Positions 1 through 5,648 of a stretch of DNA of 6,146 nt are shown here, one piece after another (position 1 is the stretch's first letter; the number at the start of each line of letters is the position of its first letter). Made by a program: the position numbers and the translations under genes. The notes under the pieces were generated by a model that had not been told where the DNA came from, made no database searches, and saw only the letters and a program-made list of their open reading frames with translations. The stretch is taken from NCBI GenBank assembly GCA_945788655.1, contig CALZMV010000081.1:1-6146 (forward strand). Direction: 5' to 3'. The DNA comes from an uncultured Clostridia bacterium. Lineage in GTDB: Bacteria; Bacillota; Clostridia; Peptostreptococcales; Anaerovoracaceae.

Positions 1-266
1 AGGCAAAGGATGAGCTTTATGGGCTTGCAAAGGGGAATTTAGAGAACATATTGAAAATGGGATGTGTAAAGGCATTGACAGGACCCCTTGAAAGAAATGA
101 CATTGAAACGGTAAAAAGTCATATCGAATGCCTGGAACCGAAGATGCGCACCGTATATCAGTCCAATGCTGACTACCTTATCGAGGTTGCAGCGAGGAAG
201 CATCCTGACAGAGATTACACTTCCATGAGGCAAATATGTCAAAGGTCATATACAGAGTACGAATGA
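1..266 (+). CDS. Rossmann/DUF2520 family protein, C-terminal end (candidate PanG-type ketopantoate reductase), 5'-truncated
   Basis: The reading frame is open from the first bases (first full codon at 3) and ends at TGA 264-266, so 87 C-terminal residues are visible and the N-terminus lies outside the window. The segment LTGPLERND (75-101), followed by a TV..H pattern ending near 122, resembles the 'TGP..RGD..TV..H' signature of the helical DUF2520 domain found C-terminal to an NAD(P)-binding Rossmann fold. From family knowledge, such proteins include PanG, an alternative ketopantoate reductase that makes D-pantoate with NADPH where PanE is absent. The location supports that role: the stop is 23 bases upstream of panB and no panE is seen in panBCD. 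The dinucleotide-binding motif cannot be checked because it is off the window. Family assignment is fairly firm; the enzymatic role is inferred from context. Confidence 0.8.
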   Translation, partial: AKDELYGLAKGNLENILKMGCVKALTGPLERNDIETVKSHIECLEPKMRTVYQSNADYLIEVAARKHPDRDYTSMRQICQRSYTEYE

Positions 267-289
267 TAATGTAAAGAAAGAGGTATAGA

Positions 290-1117
290 ATGAAGAATAC
301 TGTTTTAACACTTCAGAAACAAAAAGAAGAGCATGATAAGATTATTATGGTTACAGCTTATGATTACACCACTGCCAAGATTATGGACGAGTCAGGTGTA
401 AACACAATACTGGTAGGCGATTCCCTGGGAATGGTAATGCTTGGGTACGAGGACACTCTGTCTGTAACTATGGAAGATATGATTCACCATACTGCGGCAG
501 TTTCAAGAGGTGCCAAGAACTCCTTCGTAGTTGCGGACATGCCGTTCATGTCATATCAGACATCGGTTTACGATGCAGTATTAAATGCAGGGCGTCTTAT
601 GAAGGAGGGCCGTGCAAATGCCGTGAAGCTTGAAGGGGGCGTAGAGTTCGCACCGCATATTAAAGCTATAGTAGATGCATCTATTCCTGTAGTTGCCCAC
701 ATCGGACTTACACCTCAATCTGTAAATGCCTTTGGTGGATTTAAGGTACAGGGCAAGGATTTAAGAGCTGCTCAGAAGCTCATAGAAGATGCAAAGGCAG
801 TTGAAGCAGCCGGTGCATGCATGGTTGTTTTAGAATGTGTTCCTGCAAAGCTGGCTGAAAAGATTTCACAGGAGCTGACTATTCCAACTATAGGAATCGG
901 TGCAGGTGCAGGCTGTGACGGTCAGGTGCTTGTATATCAGGATTTACTTGGAATGTACGGAGACTTTAAGCCAAAGTTTGTTAAAATATTTGCCGATGTG
1001 GGAACTGTAATGCGCGAAGGCGTTAAGAAATACATCGAGGAAACAAAAGAAGGCACATTCCCGGCTGAAGAACACTGTTTTAAGATAGATGATTCTGTAA
1101 TTGAAAAGTTATATTAA
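290..1117 (+). CDS. panB: 3-methyl-2-oxobutanoate hydroxymethyltransferase (ketopantoate hydroxymethyltransferase)
   Basis: PanB is the cytosolic first enzyme of the pantoate branch. It transfers a hydroxymethyl group from 5,10-methylene-tetrahydrofolate to 2-ketoisovalerate, giving ketopantoate. The 275-residue length fits the family (about 265-280). The expected Mg-binding acidic residues are present: D44 in VGDSLGM, D83 in VADMPFMSY and E115 in KLEGG. The catalytic-base glutamate is E182 in VLECVP. Other family blocks are GLTPQSVNAFGG (139-150), IGIGAGAGCDGQ (201-212) and the C-terminal FPAEEHCF. ATG 290 is preceded by AAAGAGG at 277-283 with six bases between, so the start is secure. It lies 23 bases after the DUF2520 gene and 18 bases before panC, consistent with one transcript. 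No promoter is visible directly upstream; it probably lies before the window. Confidence 0.98.
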   Translation: MKNTVLTLQKQKEEHDKIIMVTAYDYTTAKIMDESGVNTILVGDSLGMVMLGYEDTLSVTMEDMIHHTAAVSRGAKNSFVVADMPFMSYQTSVYDAVLNAGRLMKEGRANAVKLEGGVEFAPHIKAIVDASIPVVAHIGLTPQSVNAFGGFKVQGKDLRAAQKLIEDAKAVEAAGACMVVLECVPAKLAEKISQELTIPTIGIGAGAGCDGQVLVYQDLLGMYGDFKPKFVKIFADVGTVMREGVKKYIEETKEGTFPAEEHCFKIDDSVIEKLY

Positions 1118-1135
1118 TCAGGAAAGGACGAAAAA

Positions 1136-1978
1136 ATGAAGATTGTTTCAACAATACAAGAAGTTAGAGACCAGGTTAACCAATGGAAAAAAGAAGGCAA
1201 AAGTGTAGGCTTTGTTCCTACTATGGGATACCTTCATGAAGGTCATATGAGCCTTATTGATGCCGCATCAGAAAACGACAAGGTCGTAGTGAGCATTTTC
1301 GTAAATCCTATGCAGTTCGGACCAAATGAAGATTTGGCAAGCTATCCTAGAGATCTAAATCACGATGCAAAGATGTGCCAGGAACATGGGGTTGACCTTA
1401 TTTTCCACCCTACTCCTGAAGAAATGTATGGGGACAGTTTCTATTCATATGTAGATATGAATGTTTTAACAGATGAACTATGCGGATTAAGCAGACCGGT
1501 TCACTTCAGAGGAGTATGCACAGTTGTAACAAAGCTGTTTAACATCGTAAGACCTGACAAAGCGTACTTTGGACAGAAGGATGCACAGCAGCTTGCAATC
1601 ATCAAGAGAATGGTAAAGGATCTGAACATGCCTCTTGAAATCGTGGGATGCCCTATTGTCAGAGAAGAAGACGGCCTTGCCAAGAGTTCAAGAAACACAT
1701 ATCTTTCAGAAGAAGAAAGAAAGGCAGCACTGGTACTTAGCCGTTCCATCGCTTTAGGCAAAAAAATGGTTGAAGAGGGAGAACAAGACAGCAAGAAGGT
1801 TGTTGATGCAATGACTGTAGAAATCCAGAAGGAACCACTTGCAAAAATTGATTATGTCAAGATGGTGTCCTTAGAAACAATGCAGCAGGTTGAAACTATT
1901 GAGGGCGGAATTCTTACTGCCATTGCGGTATACATAGGTAAGACAAGATTAATCGATAATTTTATGTACGAGTTATAG
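1136..1978 (+). CDS. panC: Pantothenate synthetase (pantoate--beta-alanine ligase)
   Basis: PanC joins D-pantoate and beta-alanine through a pantoyl-adenylate intermediate, using ATP, to form pantothenate. The 280 residues match the usual full length. Residues 27-38 read VPTMGYLHEGHM, the family's HIGH-like nucleotide-binding motif with H34 and H37. FVNPMQFGPNEDL (55-67) and VHFRGVCTVV (122-131) are substrate-pocket blocks. FGQKDAQQ (145-152) supplies the conserved lysine K148 and glutamines. KSSRNTYL (183-190) is the KMSKS-like loop. The start is supported by GGAAAGG at 1121-1127, eight bases before ATG 1136. It sits between panB and panD, whose product beta-alanine is its second substrate. 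No broken or missing key residue is seen. Confidence 0.98.
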   Translation: MKIVSTIQEVRDQVNQWKKEGKSVGFVPTMGYLHEGHMSLIDAASENDKVVVSIFVNPMQFGPNEDLASYPRDLNHDAKMCQEHGVDLIFHPTPEEMYGDSFYSYVDMNVLTDELCGLSRPVHFRGVCTVVTKLFNIVRPDKAYFGQKDAQQLAIIKRMVKDLNMPLEIVGCPIVREEDGLAKSSRNTYLSEEERKAALVLSRSIALGKKMVEEGEQDSKKVVDAMTVEIQKEPLAKIDYVKMVSLETMQQVETIEGGILTAIAVYIGKTRLIDNFMYEL

Positions 1979-2007
1979 GCCATTTGAGTAACGAAGAGGA
2001 GATATAA

Positions 2008-2394
2008 ATGACAATTACAATGCTAAAAGCTAAAATACATCGCGCCACCGTCACTCAGGCGGAGCTGAATTATGTAGGCAGCATCACAGTGGATATGGAC
2101 CTTTTGGAACAGTCAGGAATACTGGAATACGAAAAGGTTCATATTGTAGATATTAACAATGGTGCAAGATTTGAAACTTATACAATCGCAGGCGAAAGAG
2201 GAAGCGGAGTTATGTGTCTCAACGGCGCGGCAGCAAGAATGGTTCAGACAGGCGATAAGATAATTCTTATGGCTTATGCTGATGTTACACCTGAAGAAGC
2301 AAAGGAAATGAGACCTACAGTTGTCTTTGTAGATGATGAAAACAAGGTGACAAGCATAATGAATTATGAAAAGCATGGAGATATTTCAAAATAA
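2008..2394 (+). CDS. panD: Aspartate 1-decarboxylase precursor (pyruvoyl-dependent)
   Basis: PanD decarboxylates L-aspartate to beta-alanine, the second substrate of PanC. It is made as an inactive proenzyme that cleaves itself between Gly24 and Ser25; the serine becomes the pyruvoyl cofactor at the N-terminus of the alpha chain. Both residues are present in NYVGSITVD (21-29). The substrate- and processing-related K9, R54, T57 and Y58 also appear at the positions known from E. coli PanD, as does the NGAAAR block (72-77). The length, 128 residues, is typical. ATG 2008 follows AGGAG (1997-2001) at six bases and places the cleavage site at residue 24, as in E. coli; the internal ATG at 2020 would shift it. 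The gene starts 29 bases after panC and is the last gene of the pan operon here. Confidence 0.98.
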   Translation: MTITMLKAKIHRATVTQAELNYVGSITVDMDLLEQSGILEYEKVHIVDINNGARFETYTIAGERGSGVMCLNGAAARMVQTGDKIILMAYADVTPEEAKEMRPTVVFVDDENKVTSIMNYEKHGDISK

Positions 2395-2407
2395 AAGCTC
2401 TTTGCAA

Positions 2408-2436
2408 TTGCCAATCTGAAAGAAAACAGTTACAAT
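2408..2436 (+). promoter_or_regulatory. Candidate sigma-A-type promoter for the transketolase genes
   Basis: A -35 box TTGCCA (2408-2413, five of six consensus bases) and a -10 box TACAAT (2431-2436, five of six) are separated by exactly 17 bases. This is the best promoter match seen in the window. Transcription would start near 2443, about 70 bases before the transketolase start codon, and would run straight into the hairpin at 2451-2480. It begins 13 bases after the panD stop codon. The call rests on consensus matching by eye. Confidence 0.6.
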
Positions 2437-2450
2437 AGAATTGGTTAATC

Positions 2451-2493
2451 AGGGGAGACCTAATTTGATTAGTCTCCCCTTTAATATTATTTC
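2451..2493 (+). terminator. Hairpin with weak U-tract after panD (terminator or leader attenuator)
   Basis: AGGGGAGA (2451-2458) pairs perfectly with TCTCCCCT (2473-2480), and CTAAT (2460-2464) pairs with ATTAG (2468-2472), leaving a bulged C at 2459 and a three-base loop. The stem is followed by the T-rich but interrupted stretch 2480-2492. This would end the pan operon transcript. Because a good promoter lies upstream at 2408-2436, the hairpin also falls inside the predicted leader of the transketolase mRNA, so it may act as an attenuator. The U-tract is weaker than that at 4323-4327. Confidence 0.7.
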
Positions 2494-2513
2494 TGAAAAA
2501 TCGGAGGACAGGA

Positions 2514-3329
2514 ATGTATAAGGAATTTGAAAAAATCGCTTCTCAGATCAGAGTGGATATAGTAAAGCAGGTGCACAGCGCTGGCTCCGGTCACCCCGGA
2601 GGCTCCCTTTCTGCAGCAGATATAGTGACCGCTTTATATTTTAAGGAAATGAACATCGACCCTAAGAACCCTGACATGAAAGGCAGAGACAAGTTTGTTC
2701 TATCAAAGGGACATGCTGCTCCCGTTCAGTATGCGGCACTTGCAGAGAAAGGATATTTTCCTGTTGAAGAGCTCCTTACCCTGAGAAAGCTCGGAAGCCA
2801 TCTTCAGGGACATCCTAACAGAGATAAGGTTCCCGGAATCGAAATGTCAACAGGCTCTCTAGGACAGGGCTTTGCAGTATGCGTAGGTATGGCCCTGGCA
2901 AATAAGATGGACAATGATCCGGGCAGAGTATACACTCTCTTAGGAGACGGAGAATTACAGGAAGGTCTTATCTGGGAGGCTGCAATGGCTTCAGCCCATT
3001 ATAAGCTGGATAATCTTTGCGTAATCGTTGACTGGAACGGTCTTCAGATAGATGGCAAGAACGATGATGTAATGACTGTTAAGCCTATCGATGAAAAGTT
3101 TAAATCCTTTGGATTTAATGTTATCCTAATAGATGGACACAGCTTTGAAGAAATATTTGATGCCTTTGATAAGGCAAGAGCATGCAAGGGAAAGCCTACC
3201 GCAATCATCGCCAAAACCCACAAGGGTCAGGGTGTTTCATTTATGACTGATGAAGCAGGCTGGCATGGTAAGGCTCCTGATGATGAGCAGACAAAACAGG
3301 CAGTTTTAGAGTTGGGAGGAGTATTATAA
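2514..3329 (+). CDS. Transketolase, N-terminal (thiamine diphosphate-binding) subunit
   Basis: This is the N-terminal half of a split transketolase, which moves two-carbon ketol units between sugar phosphates in the non-oxidative pentose phosphate pathway. The 271 residues cover only the ThDP/Mg-binding domain. Visible motifs are SGHPGGSLS (25-33) with H27, SKGHAAP (64-70) with H67, QGHP (98-101) with H100, STGSLGQG (112-119), and the ThDP motif GDGELQEG (144-151) ending at N175 in DWNG. The histidines match substrate and cofactor contacts known from E. coli TktA (His26, His66, His100). WHG at 250-252 supplies a further active-site histidine. The SD GGAGG (2503-2507) precedes ATG 2514 by six bases. 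Its stop overlaps the start of the next gene by one base, so the two halves are probably made together and assemble as a heteromer. The split form is common in Clostridia and archaea and is not a frameshift. Confidence 0.95.
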   Translation: MYKEFEKIASQIRVDIVKQVHSAGSGHPGGSLSAADIVTALYFKEMNIDPKNPDMKGRDKFVLSKGHAAPVQYAALAEKGYFPVEELLTLRKLGSHLQGHPNRDKVPGIEMSTGSLGQGFAVCVGMALANKMDNDPGRVYTLLGDGELQEGLIWEAAMASAHYKLDNLCVIVDWNGLQIDGKNDDVMTVKPIDEKFKSFGFNVILIDGHSFEEIFDAFDKARACKGKPTAIIAKTHKGQGVSFMTDEAGWHGKAPDDEQTKQAVLELGGVL

Positions 3330-4255
3330 TGGCAGAAAAAATGGCAACAAGACAGGCATATGGTAAAGCCCTGGTAGAAATAGGCAAAGAAAACTCCAAC
3401 TTGGTTGTTATGGATGCTGACCTTTCCAAATCGACGATGACAGCTGAGTTTAAGAAGGTTTTTCCTGAGAGATTCCTCAATATGGGTATTGCTGAGCAGA
3501 ATCTTTATGCATCGGCATGCGGAATCGCTTTATCCGGCAAGGTAGTGTGCGCAAGCACCTTTGCAATGTTTGCTGCAGGAAGAGCATTTGAAATAATCCG
3601 TAACTCTATCGGATATACAAGAGCCAATGTTAAAATCTGTGCTACTCATGCAGGAATCACTGTTGGCGAAGACGGTGCATCACACCAGACCTTTGAAGAT
3701 ATGGCTCTAATGAGAACAATTCCGGGAATGGTTGTTGTAAACCCATGCGATGGAGTATCAACTATGGCACTTATGAAGCAGGTTGTTGAGCATAACGGTC
3801 CATGCTATGTGAGACTTGGAAGAGCTGCAGTGCCTGTATTCTATGAGGAAGGTGCTGACATCAGGCTTGGCAAGGGTAACTGGCTGCGCCGCGGCGACAG
3901 GGCTGTAATTGTGGCAACAGGCATAATGGTAAGTGAAGCCATGACTGCAGCTGAAGAACTTTCTGCAAAAGGAATCGAAGTCGGTGTAATCGATATGCAT
4001 ACAATCAAGCCTATAGATGAAGACATTCTGATTGAGGCAGCGCAGACAGGTGCAATTGTAACTGCTGAGGAACACTCCGTAATAGGCGGACTTGGCGGTG
4101 CTGTAGCAGAAGTATTATGCCAGAAGAAGCCTGTAAAAATGGCTATGGTGGGACAGAAGGATACCTTCGGTGAATCAGGCAAGCCGGATGAATTAAAGGC
4201 AAAATACGGCATGACTGCTGCAGACATAGTTAAGGCGGTTGAAGGCCTGTTGTAG
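3329..4255 (+). CDS. Transketolase, C-terminal (pyrimidine-binding plus C-terminal domain) subunit
   Basis: This is the second half of the split transketolase, 308 residues. Roughly residues 5-170 form the pyrimidine-binding domain and 185-300 the transketolase C-terminal domain. GIAEQN (53-58) contains E56, equivalent to the glutamate that activates the aminopyrimidine of ThDP. The block around VGEDGASHQTFED (112-124), with H119, is the typical family motif, and VRLGR (161-165) follows. ATG 3329 shares one base with the stop of the N-subunit (TAATG) and has GGGAGGA (3314-3320) eight bases upstream, inside the preceding gene, which suggests coupled translation. A 1-deoxyxylulose-5-phosphate synthase subunit is the nearest alternative, but two-gene splits with this motif set are normally transketolase. 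A strong terminator follows at 4277-4327. Confidence 0.95.
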   Translation: MAEKMATRQAYGKALVEIGKENSNLVVMDADLSKSTMTAEFKKVFPERFLNMGIAEQNLYASACGIALSGKVVCASTFAMFAAGRAFEIIRNSIGYTRANVKICATHAGITVGEDGASHQTFEDMALMRTIPGMVVVNPCDGVSTMALMKQVVEHNGPCYVRLGRAAVPVFYEEGADIRLGKGNWLRRGDRAVIVATGIMVSEAMTAAEELSAKGIEVGVIDMHTIKPIDEDILIEAAQTGAIVTAEEHSVIGGLGGAVAEVLCQKKPVKMAMVGQKDTFGESGKPDELKAKYGMTAADIVKAVEGLL

Positions 4256-4276
4256 GAAATTAATATAGAATAATAG

Positions 4277-4327
4277 ACTCCCTTTATACATAAGATGTTA
4301 TGAATCTTTATGATGAAGGGAGTTTTT
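4277..4327 (+). terminator. Intrinsic terminator of the transketolase operon
   Basis: ACTCCCTTTAT (4277-4287) pairs with the arm at 4313-4323 over 11 positions including one G-U. The stem continues, after a bulged A at 4288, with CAT/ATG (4289-4291 with 4310-4312) and AAGAT/ATCTT (4292-4296 with 4304-4308), leaving a seven-base loop. Five T residues follow at 4323-4327. It lies 21 bases after the transketolase stop and is a convincing intrinsic terminator. Its 3' arm contains the GGGAG that serves as SD for the gene at 4330. Confidence 0.85.
4317..4322 (+). promoter_or_regulatory. Ribosome binding site inside a terminator stem, fixing the start at 4330
   Basis: AGGGAG at 4317-4322 lies seven bases before ATG 4330 and is the only good SD near the possible starts. 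The in-frame ATG at 4300, ten codons earlier, lies in the hairpin loop and has no SD. The SD is base-paired within the terminator stem (4316-4323 with 4277-4284), so it would be hidden in any transcript reading through from the transketolase genes. Confidence 0.7.
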
Positions 4328-4329
4328 GT

Positions 4330-4821
4330 ATGTCAGAGGGAAAAGGTGGACTAAAGATCAAGAAACCTTCCTTTAAGGCTGTAATAATTATTTTAATACT
4401 CGCTTTGCTATGTGCAGCTGCATTTTGTGTTACAAGGTATGATTTACTGGGTAACATTGGAGAAGGCAAGAAGATAGAATTCAAAGAACTTGAAGATAAA
4501 AAGATTCCTCAGAATATTGAGCGGGAAATAATTCCTGAATACAGAGAACTGGAGAGAGCGTTGGGCTGCCTCCTTGATGAAAAAGTCTATGTGGTTGTAA
4601 CGCGAGGCGAAAAACCTACAGCCGGATATGATGTTTTTATCAAAGAAATGAGGCTGGAAGAAAAAGATGGAAAGAGCAATCTGAAGGTGTATGCAGTTTT
4701 CGTTGAGCCTGAAAAGGATGTGGCAGTTTCCCAAGTTAGCACATTCCCGTATACAGTTGCAATTGCTGAGCTTGATGTGCTTCCTGATACCATAGAACTC
4801 ATATCGGAATATGACGATTAA
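4330..4821 (+). CDS. Membrane-anchored protein with PrcB_C-like domain
   Basis: The product has 163 residues from ATG 4330. A basic, soluble N-terminus (residues 1-16) is followed by one hydrophobic helix (about 17-34, AVIIILILALLCAAAFCV), which predicts a single-pass protein with the C-terminal part outside the membrane. No lipobox is present: the cysteines at 28 and 33 lack a small residue directly before them. Residues about 45-70 are charged and probably form a linker. RGEKPTAGYDVFI (92-104), FVEPEKD (124-130) and a TFPYTVA-type segment (138-144) resemble the PrcB_C domain, named after a subunit of the Treponema dentilisin protease complex. The molecular role is unknown. It lies just upstream of ftsEX, but with a candidate ftsE promoter between, so co-function is only a guess. 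The domain call is by motif memory and moderately sure. Confidence 0.75.
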   Translation: MSEGKGGLKIKKPSFKAVIIILILALLCAAAFCVTRYDLLGNIGEGKKIEFKELEDKKIPQNIEREIIPEYRELERALGCLLDEKVYVVVTRGEKPTAGYDVFIKEMRLEEKDGKSNLKVYAVFVEPEKDVAVSQVSTFPYTVAIAELDVLPDTIELISEYDD

Positions 4822-4827
4822 TCCATT

Positions 4828-4950
4828 TGTTATCCCCTTCTAATCACAGTATCTACACATAGTTTGCCATGATTTACTATTTCATTTTAGGTCGAAATGA
4901 TGTATAATTAAGTAGTATATGTAGAAAAAAGAAGACGAAAGGGGATAACA
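4828..4950 (+). repeat. Perfect 12-base inverted repeat spanning the ftsE upstream region
   Basis: TGTTATCCCCTT (4828-4839) is the exact reverse complement of AAGGGGATAACA (4939-4950), with 99 bases between. The right arm holds the ftsE SD (AAGGGG) and the A of its start codon. A second, imperfect dyad is nested inside: TCTACACATA (4852-4861) against TATATGTAGA (4916-4925), nine of ten paired. At the centre, TCATTT (4882-4887) pairs with AAATGA (4895-4900). The region could fold into one long interrupted stem in a read-through RNA. No clear target-site duplication flanks it. Confidence 0.7.
4880..4908 (+). promoter_or_regulatory. Candidate promoter for ftsEX (perfect -10, weak -35)
   Basis: TATAAT at 4903-4908 matches the -10 consensus exactly. 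At 17 bases upstream the -35 position reads TTTCAT (4880-4885), a poor match, so the promoter may be weak or activator-dependent. Transcription would start near 4915, giving a leader of about 35 bases that contains the SD but not the upstream complementary arm at 4828-4839. Confidence 0.5.
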
Positions 4951-5648
4951 TGATTAAATTTGAACATGTGACCAAAACTTATCGTACAAATATAGGACTT
5001 GATGATGTAAGTGTAAATATAAATAAGGGTGATTTTGTCTTTCTTGTGGGTCCCAGCGGTGCCGGCAAGTCAACATTTATCAAACTTATATTAAAGGAAA
5101 TAGATTCAGATAAAGGAAGTATCCTTGTAGACGGTAAAGATGTCACACAGCTAAGCAACAGAGAGATTCCGGAATTAAGAAGAAAAATCGGAACCGTATT
5201 CCAGGATTTCAGACTTCTGCCGAAGAAGACTGTATTTGAAAATGTTGCCTTCGCCATGGAGGTACTCCACAAGAGCAAAAAACAGATCAGAAAGCAGGTT
5301 CCTCAGATATTGAGCCTCGTTGGCATTACCGACAAGGCGGACAAGTATCCTGAAGAACTGTCTGCAGGTGAGCAGCAGAGAGTTGCCATAGCAAGGGCTA
5401 TTATCAATAATCCTATGGTTCTAATTGCGGACGAGCCTACAGGTAACCTTGACCCGGATACAGCTGCCGAGATTATGGATCTTCTGGATCAGATCAATAT
5501 GCGTGGAACTACCATCGTAATGGTAACCCATGCCAAGGATATCGTAGACAGAATGAAGAAGCGCGTTATCGCAATCGAAAAGGGCAAGATTGTAAGAGAC
5601 AGCGAAGGTATATATCATTTTTCAGAGGAGGTGCCGGGACTTGAATAG
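4950..5648 (+). CDS. ftsE: Cell division ATP-binding protein FtsE
   Basis: FtsE is the cytoplasmic ATPase of the FtsEX complex, which couples ATP hydrolysis to activation of extracellular peptidoglycan hydrolases. The 232 residues are typical. Walker A is GPSGAGKS (34-41), the Q-loop glutamine is Q85 in VFQDFRLLP, and the signature is LSAGEQQR (137-144). Walker B with the catalytic glutamate is VLIADEPTGNLD (157-168, D161-E162), and the switch histidine is H194. FQDFRLL and DEPTGNLD are characteristic of FtsE within the ABC superfamily. The signature carries alanine where most FtsE proteins have glycine (LSGGEQQR), a mild substitution. ATG 4950 follows AAAGGGG (4938-4944) at five bases. The gene overlaps ftsX by eight bases. 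Confidence 0.96.
   Translation: MIKFEHVTKTYRTNIGLDDVSVNINKGDFVFLVGPSGAGKSTFIKLILKEIDSDKGSILVDGKDVTQLSNREIPELRRKIGTVFQDFRLLPKKTVFENVAFAMEVLHKSKKQIRKQVPQILSLVGITDKADKYPEELSAGEQQRVAIARAIINNPMVLIADEPTGNLDPDTAAEIMDLLDQINMRGTTIVMVTHAKDIVDRMKKRVIAIEKGKIVRDSEGIYHFSEEVPGLE
5626..5631 (+). promoter_or_regulatory. Ribosome binding site that supports a TTG start for ftsX
   Basis: AGGAGG at 5626-5631, within the 3' end of ftsE, lies nine bases before TTG 5641. It is the strongest SD in the window and points to that TTG rather than to the later ATG at 5701, which has no SD and would remove the N-terminal cytoplasmic segment. Confidence 0.75.

Noticed and set aside
51..266. Separate small gene starting at TTG 51
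   Set aside because: The frame is open through to the window edge and the upstream residues continue the same DUF2520 domain, so this is the end of a longer gene.
2395..2513. ThDP riboswitch ahead of the thiamine-dependent transketolase
   Set aside because: The conserved THI-box blocks (CTGAGA-type and the downstream ACCTGAT-like segments) are not present, and the space after the predicted start site is too short.
3321..3335. Transketolase broken by a frameshift into two frames
   Set aside because: The second frame has its own SD and ATG with the TAATG overlap, each half ends at a natural domain border, and two-subunit transketolases are normal in Clostridia.
3841..4227. A 128-codon open frame on the - strand inside the transketolase C-subunit gene
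   Set aside because: It lies wholly opposite a gene with conserved active-site motifs, has low-complexity Ser/Ala/Pro-rich composition, and resembles no family I know. The other - strand frames (for example 1501-1794, 3758-4075 and 4979-5278) are rejected for the same reason.
4239..4266. Possible promoter (TTGAAG, 16 bases, TAATAT) before the PrcB-like gene
   Set aside because: Each box matches only four of six consensus bases, and the transcript would still carry the whole terminator hairpin.
4300..4329. Earlier ATG start for the PrcB-like gene (adds ten residues)
   Set aside because: It lies in the terminator loop without an SD, while ATG 4330 has AGGGAG at seven bases.
4411..4428. Lipoprotein signal in the PrcB-like protein (cysteines at residues 28 and 33)
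   Set aside because: The residues before each cysteine (Leu and Phe) do not fit the lipobox, so a plain membrane anchor is more likely.
4828..4950. Firm call of a MITE or insertion element from the 12-base inverted repeat
   Set aside because: Flanking bases (ATT before, TGA after) show no target duplication, only one copy is visible, and one end coincides with a functional SD and start codon.
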